Shown here: positions 26,401 through 37,484 of the stretch, piece by piece | How positions within the stretch are numbered: the first letter of the stretch is position 1 | How the letters are laid out: each line of letters starts with the position of its first letter | Source of the DNA: Mytilus trossulus | Lineage: Eukaryota; Mollusca; Bivalvia; Mytilida; Mytilidae | Assembly (NCBI RefSeq): GCF_036588685.1 | Contig: NC_086374.1 | Location: forward strand, 73,034,457 to 73,098,456 | Length of the DNA stretch: 64,000 bases | Reading direction: 5' to 3' | Program-made: the position numbers and the translations under genes | The notes under the pieces: generated by a model | Told to the model about the DNA's origin: nothing | Seen by the model: only the letters and a program-made list of their open reading frames with translations | Databases searched by the model: none

Positions 26401-29181
26401 ATAAATTAGGTTCTTCTTTCAGACTGTAGACCTGGTCCTGCCGATATAGTGTTTATTGTTGACACATCAAGCAGTTTAAAGGGGGACGTAAATCGGTCCA
26501 TTGCCTTCCTACGTGAGTTCGTAGACAAACTTCCAATTGGTGTTGATGACTTTCAAATTGCAGTAATTACCTTCGGAAGAGAACCTTATGTTTTGTTCGA
26601 CTTAGATGACTATACGAATAAAGCGGATATTATTCGTGCCCTAGACTTAATTGAAGGGAGAGAAGAGGGGACACTAACTGTTCCAGCTTTGCAGAAGGCA
26701 GTCGAGGTAAAGTGAGCTGCAGTTCTGGTTGTTAATCTAGCATCTGCATAGAATTTCTACGTAGAATGTTTTTTATTGACTTTTATAGATTTATATTTAG
26801 CCAATATTTTTAGATTAAAATGGTCGATATATCAGTCAATTCCAACCTATTACGTTATAGTGTCATGAAGTTTCTATAAGAGCTGTTTATGTTCATAGTT
26901 TAGAGATTGAGTGAGCTTGTTTTTATATGCACGGTAAAAGTATTATTAATATTTCTTTCAATATTTTGGAATTTATTTTGTATGCTGTCGAATTGTCAGT
27001 TTTTATATATAATCATTTTGCTAATAATGAAACATTGTATTCATTATAACTGATTCCAAATTGTATATTACTTCTAGATATCGATGAGTTCTTCATCAGG
27101 GTCTCGTTTATCTTCTGCCTACCATTACATAATGTTGTTGTATGACGGACTCTCTTCTGATCCGAATGATGTATCAACGTTTGTACAGACATCCAGTATA
27201 CCTATAGTAACGGTCGGAATTGGGCACTCTGTTCTTCATAATGAGCTATTAACTGTTTCCGGAGATGCCGAACATGTGTCAAGTCCTTCTCATTTTAACG
27301 ACCTCTACAATAGATTTCTAAGGGAGATAATCCATACAGATTGTAACGGTATTTATGTATACATTTACGATGTGATTAATGACATTTATAGTATGTATTT
27401 AAAATGAGATACACATTGATATGTACTGATATCGCCCCAAAAATATATTGATTTAAAGATTTTATAATTCATCTTTATTTTCTAGGAAATTTATAAAAAA
27501 AAATAACCGGAACATTATGAATTAAATTAAATCTAAACAAAAGTCAAATGTGTTCGTGTTTGGAGGCTAGAACAGTGCAAGTGCAAAGGAAAATATTAAA
27601 ACATTTTTAGTTAAAGAAAAACCGAAAACGCTATGGATAAAAAGCAAACCCACGAAAAATACTAAAACGGTACAATACAGAAGAACTGAGCAATTGAGCA
27701 ACCCAAAAATAAAAAATACAAATGGTAAACTCATCTGGCTTAGAAGGATGGCCAGTTTCTTCTCCATAAGATGTAACTGTCGTGTTGTTATTTCTGAATG
27801 TTGTCATGCTTAATCTTTTCTCGTCTTATATACCTCTACCTCTGGCACACATTTGAATACGTGACCAAATAGATTCACTTTTTGTGTCCTGTACTTTATT
27901 CAGCTAAACAAATGCAATAATTCATAGCATCATATAACCAGCTCAAATGTCAGTACTTCAGTATTGAAACTGGTATTAGAGATAATTATCATAACCTTTC
28001 TTAATTAATACGTGTTTTGGAACATTGTTTTTCAAGTTGTTGGATTTCATCGATCCCGATGAAGGGAAATCTAATGAAACCAATGGGATTATTTTAATAA
28101 TAGTTTTTTATGTGTGATCATAAGAGTTTGTAAATTTTATCAAAACTGAAAAAAACTATATCGTACTAGTTCCTTCACTTATCAACTGTTTTCTTAAAAT
28201 GTACTGTACCAAGTCAGAAATATGCAGTTGTTATCAAATACTGGTAGTTCGTTTCTATGATGTGTTTTCCTCGGTTTTTGGTTAGTGACCCGTACTACAG
28301 TTAAATCAATTATGACATAATAGTTGGGGTTTATTTTGTCGAAGTCAAATACGAAACTTCAAAATTAATATTGTGTCAAATAATTTCATTTGAATGAAAT
28401 GCGGTGAATACATCAATTAGACAACATGCAAATGACCCAAATAATACTAATGTGACAACTAACATGTCTTTAATGCGACAAATTACTAGTATTTTATGCG
28501 ACAAATACTTAGTAACTAGTATTTGATGCGACAAATAACAATTCTTTAATGCCTCTATCTTATTTATTTGCAGATTGCACCCTACATACAGAAGCTGACG
28601 TTATTATTTTACTTGATATTAATAATAATCAAACCAATGAGAACTTAAACTCAAGACAAACATATGGCACTCGTGCTCTGATTGAAGCCATTGTTAATTA
28701 TAACAGTGATGTAAACATAAGTATGTATTCCTACACAGAGGAACCAGATATTGTATTTCATTTCACAAACGACAAAGATGCCATGATAGCCAAAGCCCTC
28801 CATATAGGGAAGGATGTGTCATCAACCTCAACAAATACTACTCATGCCATGTTACACATCAGCGAAAGTGGGTTTTATCCTTTCCATGGCGGGAGATCTT
28901 CTGCGAAGAAATTTGTTGTACTGATTTCCGATGGTAACTGGATGAACACTGATGCCATTAAAATGGAAATAATCAAAATGAAACAAAGTTCAATCGAGGT
29001 ATATGCAATTTTCGCAGGTGAAGATAGTAACATGGATAATCTTATTTACATTATGGATGATCCGGGCCACGTTTATTATGTGCATGATGAAAACTATGCA
29101 GACACAACAAGCTTAAACGTGTTTGCATCTCTTACATCTTACTATACCTGTGACAATGATATATTTACTAATCGCCAGTAA
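17475..29181 (+). CDS. Secreted EGF / von Willebrand factor A protein with Gla-type propeptide
   Basis: Eight exons join in phase: 17475-17511, 19875-20005, 20483-20609, 22550-22672, 25163-25276, 26423-26706, 27078-27348 and 28574-29181. They encode 564 residues. Residues 1-13 are a short hydrophobic signal peptide. Residues 14-37 end in NPREAKSFLTRTRR, a furin-type site. Residues 38-97 are Cys-rich. EGF domains lie at about 99-139 and 140-177, the second opening DYDEC as in calcium-binding EGFs. VWA1 (about 184-358) has a complete MIDAS: DTSSS at 191-195 and a later YDG at 294-296. VWA2 (about 370-560) has a degenerate DINNN at 377-381. The protein is presumably extracellular. Paired VWA domains occur in the mussel byssal protein PTMP1, but identity with it is not shown. 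TTTTACAG directly before the ATG suggests an upstream non-coding exon. AATAAA occurs at 29602. Confidence 0.85.
17630..17880 (+). repeat. Interspersed repeat family B with internal insertion
   Basis: It begins near GTGGAATATGTCAAAGAGAC and keeps GAGAAAATCCCACACCCG and CTTCAGTTGAGGCCCCTAAA. A short AGTAAAATAACAAAAATAC piece, like the start of family C, interrupts it. It lies in intron 1 of the EGF/VWA gene. Confidence 0.7.
18877..19800 (+). mobile_element. Penelope-like reverse transcriptase remnant with 3' UTR
   Basis: One frame reads GIPMGTNCAPLLADLFLY, then a TAG at 18934-18936, then on through FRYIDDALSLNN (catalytic YIDD) and FYGRHH to a stop at 19488. The LPMG-like block and YIDD are typical of Penelope-like reverse transcriptases. 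No GIY-YIG endonuclease is visible in this piece, so the class is a judgement. The 3' region to 19800 recurs in reverse at 4377-4595. It sits in intron 1 of the EGF/VWA gene. The coding part is long and nearly intact, so the copy is fairly young. Confidence 0.75.
20643..21610 (-). repeat. Family S tandem array, 2.7 units of about 355 bp
   Basis: Units start at 20643, 21003 and 21354 and the third is truncated. Each contains CCAGACGCGCGTTTC, GACGCTCATATCAAA and a GGTGATA...ACGTCCACCAGCAGTGG block. Spacing is 360 then 351 bases. It lies in intron 3 of the EGF/VWA gene. Confidence 0.85.
21930..22160 (+). mobile_element. SINE fragment without tRNA head
   Basis: GGCTCTCCCTTGACACCATT, TAGTCCGTCGGAAGGGACGA and GATTTCGAAAAAGAGCAGGC match the reverse complement of the SINE at 61810-62117. 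The 5' tRNA-like part is missing here. Confidence 0.7.
23230..23930 (+). mobile_element. Second Penelope-like remnant, decayed
   Basis: Pieces in different frames read AYGMYIS, IRYSRAFSCYTDFVKR and later a DLVDKFSVSTSQ-like segment, paralleling AYGVYISQLIRYSRA and the C-terminus of the copy at 18.9-19.5 kb. The following 3' region has an internal direct repeat of about 130 bases beginning CCGTCATTGTG. It is located in intron 4 of the EGF/VWA gene. Confidence 0.65.
23995..24090 (+). repeat. Family A repeat, 5' part
   Basis: GATGTGGTGTGATTGATTATGAGAC through AACTATAGGTCACCGTACGG, followed by unrelated DNA. Confidence 0.8.
24180..24340 (-). repeat. Family C repeat, reverse and diverged
   Basis: GGTTTAATCCACCATTTTCT and GGGACTTTCCGGTTAAAATTT are the reverse of the family C landmarks. 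Confidence 0.6.
25540..25650 (-). repeat. Possible retroelement 3'-end remnant
   Basis: TTAAACCCCACTGGAAGG and ATCAGATGCTCCGGGAGG resemble the reverse of the Penelope-like 3' region near 19590-19680. Weak match. Confidence 0.35.
25922..25962 (-). repeat. Family A repeat, terminal scrap
   Basis: TTGTCTCATTAGCAATCATA and CCACATC are the reverse of the family start. It lies in intron 5 of the EGF/VWA gene. Confidence 0.7.
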
Positions 29182-29209
29182 ATCAAACAAAACAAAATAT
29201 ATTGCGTTT

Positions 29210-30110
29210 GTCATAGATTATGTAAGGGTCTGTAAACATTTTATATGTATTTAGGGAAAGACCTTCGAAAAGTAGTCGGATTACCGTACCTTTACCAATT
29301 CTCTGTTATTGCGAGTTCACTTTAACAAGCTTTAAAGCATTTATATCTTACCTTATTGGCCTATATATAATTCAAAATTTCATACTTTGTCGTCTTCGTG
29401 GCTATATAAAAACTGTTGCATATTATACTTTAATTAAAGTGTTTGTAGTTATGACTATCATTTCATGTTTGTTATTACATATGCATTGTAAGATATTCTC
29501 ATATATTTTACAGAATGTTGAATATGTTGTTGAGTGTATGTCTAATTTACGTAAACCCATACTTCCTTCATATCATCTCAGATCGCAATTTGGCTCTACA
29601 GAATAAAATCTGTGTGTTCAATGTTTTATTTTTGATTACAGATGAATCTCCTCTCTCCCTCTCTCTTTTGTATTCTTTGAATTCAAATCAAACAAGGAAA
29701 TATTTTGATAAATAAATAGCTAAAACATAGATAATATTTGATATTTTTTATACATTAGAGTTAACTTACTCATGTTGTTACAGACAAGAGGTGAAAAATT
29801 ACTTTGAACTTGTAACGATTTTTATCTTTCTTCTTCCGTTTATACCCATATAATATATCAAAACCTCATATTATTATCATAATAATAATAACAAGAAATA
29901 GTAAAGCGCAATACCACACGACAGAGCTGATGGCTGGTTTAATTAACATTTGATAACATATTTCATATACAAAATACTAAACATCTTTATAATGTCCTCA
30001 TATAAATAATGTAAATAGTTCAATAAACACCCACACGTGTGTAAAGCAAACCAATCTCTTAATGCAGGATAAAAAAATCTTAACAGTAGTATTTAAAAAA
30101 TTTACGTGAC
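29210..30110. other. Region downstream of the EGF/VWA gene
   Basis: Presumably 3' untranslated sequence at first (AATAAA at 29602 and a further AATAAATAA near 29707), then AT-rich DNA with a short ATTATTATCATAATAATAAT palindrome near 29870. No gene is seen. Confidence 0.4.
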
Positions 30111-30114
30111 CGCT

Positions 30115-30870
30115 CGAGTTCGGACGCAATAAATTATAAAACGTGTTGTTTTCCATTTTTTACATCACTGGGTCGATACCTCTGCTGGTGGACTATCAGT
30201 CCCCGAGGGTATCATCAGCTCAGTAGTCAGGGCTTCGGTACTGACATGATTTAACAAAGTTTACTTAAATTGTCTGTTTATATTTTTTTTGAAATTATTA
30301 TGAAACTAAGGTTTCAACTCCCGCAGGCAAAGTTGGCTTTAGACGAATTAGGCTATTTATTTTAGGTATTTTTGACATGTAGCTCTTCAACGACGTTCGG
30401 TACTTATACATCTTCGAATTTCAAATATTTGACTTTGAGCGTTCCTGATGAAGGTAAATCCAGAAAAGCGCTTCGGACGCAATAAATTAAAACGTGTTGT
30501 TTTCCAATTTTTACATCACTGGGTCGATACCTCTGCTGGTGGACTATCAGTCCCGAGGGTATCATCAGCTCAGTAGTCGGTGCTTCGGTACTGACATGAT
30601 TTAACAAAGTTTACTTAAATTGTCTGTTAATAAATTTTTGAAATTATTATGAAACTAAGGTTTCAACTCCCTCAGGCAAAGTTGGCTTTAGACGAATTTG
30701 GCTATTTATTTTAGGTATTTTTGACATGTAGCTCTTCAACGACGTTCGGTACTTATACATCTTCGGATTTCAAATATTTGGCTTTGAGCGTTCCTGATGA
30801 AGGTAAATCCAGAAAAGCGCTTCGGACGCAATAAATTATAAAACGTGTTGTTTTCCATTTTTTGACCCTG
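30115..30870 (+). repeat. Family S-related tandem array, two units of about 350 bp
   Basis: Repeat starts CGGACGCAATAAATT occur at 30121, 30474 and 30823. Units share TCTGCTGGTGGACTATCAGT and CGGTACTGACATGATTTAAC. The former is a diverged reverse-orientation relative of the CCACCAGCAGTGG block in the array at 20643. Confidence 0.85.
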
Positions 30871-30879
30871 TCGTGTTTT

Positions 30880-32470
30880 TAAAATCAAACGATTGAAATT
30901 ATATGTACTTGAATAAGACGTTGACCTATTTCATAAGGACTATCTATTAGTTTCTAGGTTTTGTAGACTTAAATATTCTTTTTATATTTTTTTTGGGTCA
31001 CAAACTTATTCGAAAAAACGTATGTATCCAAACGAACATGTCTGAAATGTTCAGTTTAAGCTAAGTGAAATATATATACCATTTTAAATTAGTAATCGAT
31101 TAATGTTCATACTGCTTGAAAAACTTGTGGTTTTGAATTTTGCTCTGTTTGAACATTAATAAAGAAACTTTTAATTTGAGTTTAAACTGCAACTTATGTC
31201 CACTTTTTTGTAAAGACCAATCTGTTGAATATTACACCGATACAGACCTGCTCCACTTATGACAGTCCATTATCTTTTTCCATGTAAAACAGATTTTTTT
31301 TAATTCCTTGTTATAAACAAAACAATATATAACTATCATCAAGGACATTGTCCTAACAAAATATTCCTAATCAAAGTTTTGGATGCCATAAAATTTATCA
31401 ATAATAACCCAGTAAAACAGAAATAACTAATTATTCTTAGCATTAGTTTGTTCCAATATTCCTGTGAAATTGACAGTAAGACCTCTGATTTTGGAAGATC
31501 TGTCATAATATATTTTCGTTTGAAATTGATATATAAATATATATGTTGTGTACAAAATGTAATGTTGTACACATTACAAATTAAAATTTATCAGTGTTTT
31601 GTGAACTGTTTTACACAAATGGATGATGCAAGCACACATCTTTTTTTATTTGGTGATTTCTGTCAGATTTTCACAACTTCATCATACAGTCTAATACTGA
31701 GCATTGATACACAAAACATTTTAAGAGTACAAAACGACTTTTTATGGGTATAAATATAGTATAAGGATAAAATAAATTAGAATTTAAAACATTCAAGTAT
31801 CCTCATTTAGAGTTTGAGGACAGGGAGACTAGCACTGAATGTTAGGTTGAAATATATAAATTTTGATTTAAAACATTAAAATAGTACATTTTAGAAGATA
31901 AATCTGTATCACCTAGTAATGCAAGATGGTATGTGTCAAAAAACTTGTTATAACTTGTACAAAAACTAAGTACAAATCATAATTTGTACAAACTTACATC
32001 TTGTACACAACATATACATATATACATAAATACTAGTATTTGATTATATTAAAGTAGTCTTAAGATGACCATTTCAAGCTTTAACTTACGACACACTTAA
32101 ATAAGTCCTATCAGCCATCATGATTGCATGGATGTTTTATAATAACAAAATCATCAGAGTCAAATCTGTTTATTTTTACTAATTTTTATCGAGTTGTGCT
32201 GTTTCACCATTGTTCCAGGTATGGGGAGGGTTGAACGATCACAAACCTGTTTAATCCCGCTGCATTTTAATGTGACTTTTCCAAGTCATGAGCCTGTCAA
32301 TTGAAGATTTTTTAAGCTCATGTCTGTTAAAAAAAAATTGCAAATTGTATCGTTTTGAATTAGACCGAAAGTTGCTCTTTGAATCGATTCAAATGTTTCT
32401 ATATCGGCGTCTTTCATAGATAAACTGGATACATTTTATCACTGTTGAAGACGGTAACACATAATTGCTT
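30880..32470. other. AT-rich intergenic DNA, no gene seen
   Basis: Short ORFs at 31339-31753 overlap on both strands and lack any recognised motif. Diverged inverted similarity exists between about 31540 (GTTGTGTACAAAATGT) and 31990 (ATCTTGTACACAAC). Confidence 0.4.
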
Positions 32471-33186
32471 ATTTATCCTGCAATTGGATGTCCTACTATA
32501 CAGATACAGCCCTACAGATATCGATATGCTGTATCTGTATACTATACAGATATCGCTTAAAATCTCTGCCCACTGCCGGACTGAGTATTGTTTGAACCTG
32601 TGTAACCTCAGAATGTGTATTCCAGTTGCATTCCAATGACGATGACAATTGTCGATTTCAAAACTTGAATGTGTATGATTGTGTTACAAAATCAACCATG
32701 TCAATTTCAACATGCATGTTTAGTGAATGTCAAGTCTGGAGCGTAGGCCAACTCGTACACTTCTGTTTTAAATTTGACAATGTTTTGTTATTTGTTTTTA
32801 CTGTCGAAATTAGTTGTTATGTTTAAATAGATAATTATTCACTTTGAGTGATGTATTATTGTTGACCATTCCAGATTCTTTTTTGAGAACCCGTCTTCAG
32901 CGTAATATGTGATTTTGATATTACTACGCGGGCTACAAGGGATTACAAATCGAAAATAAATGCTAAATATCACGGTTAGTTTTTGTGTCTTTCAAAACAC
33001 AAACAATATACAGAATTAATTGCAGTATAAAGACAATAACTATTTAGTGTCTTTAAATATCAGCTGTATTTGTACTTGGCTCGAAACAGGTGTAGTAGCT
33101 CGCTTAAAGCTCGCATACACCTTGTTTCCTAGCCTCGTACAAATACAGCTGATATTTAAAGACACTAAACAGTTTTTGTCTATATT
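32471..33186 (+). mobile_element. Element R, copy 1, ending in a 160-bp palindrome
   Basis: It starts ATTTATCCTGCAATTGG, soon followed by a 13-bp stem (ATACAGATACAGC with its inverse). It ends in a near-perfect palindrome at 33027-33186 whose arms contain TTTAAATATCAGCTGTATTT. A second copy at 34781-35430 lies inside the TRIM-like gene. The apparent ORF across 33020-33463 merely reads through the palindrome. Confidence 0.7.
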
Positions 33187-33194
33187 CACGTTAT

Positions 33195-33240
33195 TGTTTG
33201 ATACTTGTCTCATTCACAACCATACCACATCTCGTTTCTA
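33195..33240 (-). repeat. Family A repeat, terminal scrap
   Basis: CTTGTCTCATTCACAACCAT and ACCACATCTC match the reversed family start. Confidence 0.65.
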
Positions 33241-33597
33241 TTATTTGTTTATATTTAATTTTAAGTTTGATCTTATTTACATTTATTACAGTGACCTCTA
33301 CAGATTGATTATTGGTCTTCGTGAATATGTTAGGGTCGAATCTCAAGAGGATCACGAAATAAATATCTGTCTACACAGGAAACAACAAGTGCATCCCTAT
33401 TACTTTGTTCAAACGTCAGATCGGGGGAAAAGGGATGGTTGTTTTGGTCTTTCGTACTTTTAATGTGTTTTTTTGGAGAATAGTTGTTAGTCAATTTCAT
33501 GTCAAGATATCTTTCAAATTGCGTTTTTCCCGTACAAATTCTAAGTCACAATGCTTATAAATAAAAGTTTTAACGTCACAGTAATAGTTATTTACGG

Positions 33598-33870
33598 TAC
33601 CAGGATTATAATTTAGTACGCCAGACGCGCGTTTCGTCCACATAAGACTCGTCAGTGACGCTCATGTCTAAAAAGTTATAAAGCCAAACAAGTACAAAAT
33701 TAAAGAGCATTGAGGATCCAAAATTCCAAAAAGTTGTGCCAAATACGGCTAAGACTAACTACGCTTTTGATAAGAAAATCCTTAGTTTTTCGAAAAATTA
33801 AAAAAAATGAACACATAATTAATATTCATGTCAACACCGAAGTGTTGACTACTGAGCTGTTGTTAAATTA
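33598..33870 (-). repeat. Family S repeat, single unit
   Basis: CGCCAGACGCGCGTTTCGTC, GACGCTCATGTC and TGTCAACACCGAAGTGTTGA align with a unit of the 20643 array. It is truncated before the ACGTCC block. Confidence 0.8.
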
Positions 33871-34503
33871 CGTATTTTGCGCCGATTAACATTGAGTCAA
33901 TCGTTGTAACTCACTCATAAAAACAACTCGAGATTGGTATAATATTTGTTGAAAACAAGCGATGTTTCGATATGCATTTACATGGTTATTTTAGTTGGTT
34001 GAAAATTTAAAAATCTGATAGTTAATTCATAAACAATGCTTAAATTGTGCAATGCGTTTAAACGGCGTTTGTATTGTATTGTATTTATGTTCGCATTTAT
34101 TTATCTGTTTCTGAATAAAATATTGTTTACACTAAACGGCGTTTGCTTCATTCTGCTCTGTTTCTTTTTCCAACACTTTATACAATGCAACACTCCCTTC
34201 TGTATGTCCTAAACAGACAATATTCTTTAATTTGTTGTAATAAACGGTAAATGAACAATCAAGTCCATGACGATCTGTGAGTAAGATCTTTCTTTCTACT
34301 CCGTAATTTCGTATATCTGTCAGGTTATTAGACATTAGGCCTACAACGTATACGTTCTGATTACTGTCCACTGACAAACCTCTCTGGTAAGTCATAGAAC
34401 GATTCTTGAATGCTCCGAGTTCATGTCCTGTCATACTATAGCAGTGTACTGTACTATTGTAAAAGTGTGTATAGTATATCCTGTCTATGCTTGTTGATAT
34501 TTA

Positions 34504-34776
34504 TAGATTATCGTTGATCATCTCAACGAGATTGATTTTCTCGCTTGAGCTGGTACAGCGAAAGTGAGAAAAGCAATCGAGTTGAGATGACCAATGATAA
34601 TCTATTTATCGCTATTTAACCTATGACGACGTTGTCAATTTCATGTCAATTTCGTTAACAACGCCACGTGGCCTCCTTAGTTTCTAGTGATATTTTTTCC
34701 ATCAGTCAAGCGAGAAGCATGATATGAAAATTATCACAAAAAAAGATCAAAGGAAAAATGCACAAAATAGCGATAA
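34504..34776 (-). mobile_element. Hairpin element (family H), copy 2, inside the TRIM-like gene
   Basis: A hairpin at 34504-34604 has arms of about 50 bases bounded by TAGATTATC and GATAATCTA. It abuts a segment bounded by TTATCGCTATTT (34606) and AAATAGCGATAA (to 34776). Reverse-complemented, the order matches copy 1 at 7567-8400, and both hairpins contain a CTCGAT...TTTTCTCA arm. Confidence 0.7.
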
Positions 34777-34780
34777 ACAA

Positions 34781-35430
34781 ATTTATCCTGCAATTGGGTG
34801 TCCTACTATACAGATACAGCCCTACAGATATCGCTATGCTGTATCTGTATACCATACAGATCTCGTGTTAAAGCTCCGCCCACTGTCGGACTGAGTATTG
34901 TTTGAACCTGTGTGACCTCAGAATGTATATTTCAGTTGCATTCCAAAGACGATGACAATTGTCGATTTCAAAACTAGAATGCGTATGATTGTGTTACAAA
35001 ATCAACCATTTCAATTTCAGCATGCATGTTTAGTGAATGTCAAGTCTGAAACTCGTACGCTACTGTTTCAAAATTGACAATGATTGGTTATTTGTTTTCA
35101 CTATTGAAATAAGTTGTTATGTTAAAATAGATAATTATTCACCTTGAGCGATGTATTATTGTTGACCATTCGAGATTCTCTTTTTGCGAACCCGTCTTCA
35201 GCGTAATATGTGATTTTGATATTCTATGCGGGCCTCAAGGGATTACAAATCAAAAATAATGCTAAATTATTAGTGTTTGTGTCTTTCAAAACACCAAAAA
35301 TATACAGAATTAATTGCAGGATAAAAACAATGACTGTTTCAAGTCTTTAAAAGCTCGCATACACCTTGTTTCATAGCCTCGTTCAAATACAGCTGATATT
35401 TAAAGACACTAAACAGTTATTGTCTATATA
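34781..35430 (+). mobile_element. Element R, copy 2, inside the TRIM-like gene
   Basis: It matches 32471-33186 nearly throughout, including the ATACAGATACAGC stem. The left arm of the terminal palindrome is mostly deleted. With the adjacent hairpin element it separates the two halves of the propeller-coding sequence. Confidence 0.75.
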
Positions 35431-36739
35431 TATAGCACATGTGTAACATCGATATCAATTATAGTTGATATCTTCCGTTCTGAGTCCATAATCACAATGC
35501 ATTGATGGTCTACAATAACACACACTTTCTGGTCCTGGTAAGAAATTCCCCAGCAGTCGTCACTACATTCTACCTTCATTTTCTCTATTAGTGTTTATAA
35601 TCTCCATATATTTAGATACTCCATATGAAACAACAATACGGTCGCTATAAACTGCTGCAAGATCGAAAGGTCTATGATCAACAAGAATGTCACGAATATG
35701 TTTTCCTTTGTTATTATATTCCATTAACATACTTCCAGTATAGTCTGCAAATATAATTCTGTAGTCTGATAAGATGATGCAGCCAGTTATTGGGACTACA
35801 CATCCTTTGATATAAAACTTCTGTTTCAACTGTAGACTAATATTACAAATATTTTGTTTTGAACCATGTGTCTGAGTCTTTGCCTGGCCAACATTTGTTT
35901 CAGTAACCCTAATTTCTCCAAATTGCGTTACCTCCTCCATAAATGAATTGATAAAAGGATCTATCTCTAATTTCATACTGGTATCTGTATGAAACCTTAT
36001 ATCTTTTTTTCGTGATCCAATCTGTTCACTTATTGCTTTGTTGCATTGATGCGTTCCTAAAAATACTTGAATGTCAGATGCAGAGTGTTTCATTTTAATT
36101 ATTTGCTCTTTTAAGTTCTCTTTTTCTATCCTTTTTTGATTCAGTTGTCTAAGACTTTTTGTGTATTGTGATTGACAGTTTGCATGCTTTGATCTTAAAT
36201 CTAATAGCAACTTTCTTTCGAGCTCATTTAAGTATTCATTCAGATTCAGTCGTGTGTCTTCTATCGTTTTTCTAATTGTTTGTTCGTCTTTGTCTACATT
36301 TTCCAAGGCAATTTCTCTGTTGTTTATAAAATACTTGAAGTTTTCCAAAGTTCTTGTTATTAATTGTTCTAAGTCTGCAGCTGACTGTTTTGCACGTTTT
36401 GATGCTTCTTCGATGGAGATAACGTTTGAAGAGGAACATGATTTATGTTCAGAAGCAATACAGGTTACACATACTGCAATTTCGTGCTTCTTACAGTAAA
36501 GATTTAGCTTTTTACCATGCATCCCACAATTCATTTTTATTGTAATGTCCTCAATTTTACGATAATCTTCCATTGAAATCATCGTGTGCTGTCTCAAAAA
36601 TTTCATAGATTTGTGGGACTTCTCACATTCTTCATACAATCCTTCTTAACAATTGGTACACCATATTGTTACATTATTTGTTCTTTCATCATGTTATCAC
36701 GCGTTCCACACTGTACGTTCAATAAAATACCATACTCGT

Positions 36740-37480
36740 ATTCTTTTCCCCTGTTAGAATGTAAATTCGACAAATTAAAACATGATTTTTCTTAACTAAA
36801 GAAACGGTTATATCGGACTTGTTTATAATTATATTTAAACTAGAAGTTTTAAGAACTATTAGAACCATTAATTACTCACCAGACAACTTCCAAATCACAA
36901 GAGATCATTCTAACAGGTTAGATTTTGTTTGAACAGATACATGTACGGTTAATTAAGCAAGCAAACAGCAATTTCTTTTACAACTTACCAAACTCAAAGC
37001 ATAATTTGAAATGCCCAAAAAAAAATCCGAGACGAATTCTTCTTTTCTAACACAATAGACGGATATATGAAATATGACTTAATCTGAATTTCAAATTATG
37101 AAAAAAAAATGCCAGCCTATACTTTGAAAAAATATGCGTGCTGCTTGTTACATAATATATTATGTTTCATTGTTTTCATATCTTGGTATACTGTGAAGAA
37201 ACTTGTTGATTTTTTCAAGACCTTTGGTTGATATTTTTTTTTGTATCTGTATTTGCTACCCTCTAACAGCATATGAAAACACACTTTCTTAACATAAGAT
37301 ACAGTCCCTTCCAGTTTAGATGAACATTGGAAATATAATATAGTGTATTGCCAGTATAATATAATCTATTATATGTAAATGTAAATATAAACAGCATTAG
37401 CGCAGTTGTGGAAGGCAATTAAATAAAGGTACATATAAGACTAGGGGAAAAATGAATTATGAAATCCATATATATATTTC
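36740..37480. other. Intergenic DNA, no gene seen
   Basis: AT-rich sequence upstream of the TRIM-like pseudogene. No recognised promoter or repeat. Confidence 0.35.
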
Positions 37481-37484
37481 TTTC

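Larger units (their letters stand above)
34132..36735 (-). pseudogene. TRIM-like B-box / coiled-coil / beta-propeller gene, disrupted
   Basis: Read on the minus strand, 36735-36640 gives VQCG...QYGVPIVKK with a stop and a frameshift, apparently a ruined first B-box. The frame from 36639 to 35563 then gives the end of B-box 1 (EECEKSHKSMK), a complete B-box 2 (CGMH, LYCKKH, CVTC, EHKSC), a long coiled coil and the first blades of a propeller. A frameshift near 35580 leads to a new frame (VECSDDCWGISYQDQKV) reaching about 35430. There the gene is split by repeats until 34500, and it resumes as STSIDRIYYTHFYNST to GSVALYK and a stop at 34132. No introns are seen. The family, numerous in bivalves and TRIM2/3/71-like, is thought to act in ubiquitin signalling and immunity. 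No RING is visible, and this copy can hardly be functional. Confidence 0.8.

Noticed and set aside
31339..31753. Overlapping ORFs on both strands
   Set aside because: They are AT-rich with hydrophobic low-complexity translations and no splice or domain support.
33020..33463. 147-codon ORF on the plus strand
   Set aside because: It reads through the terminal palindrome of element R and a family A scrap. It has no recognised motif, and the second R copy does not keep the frame.
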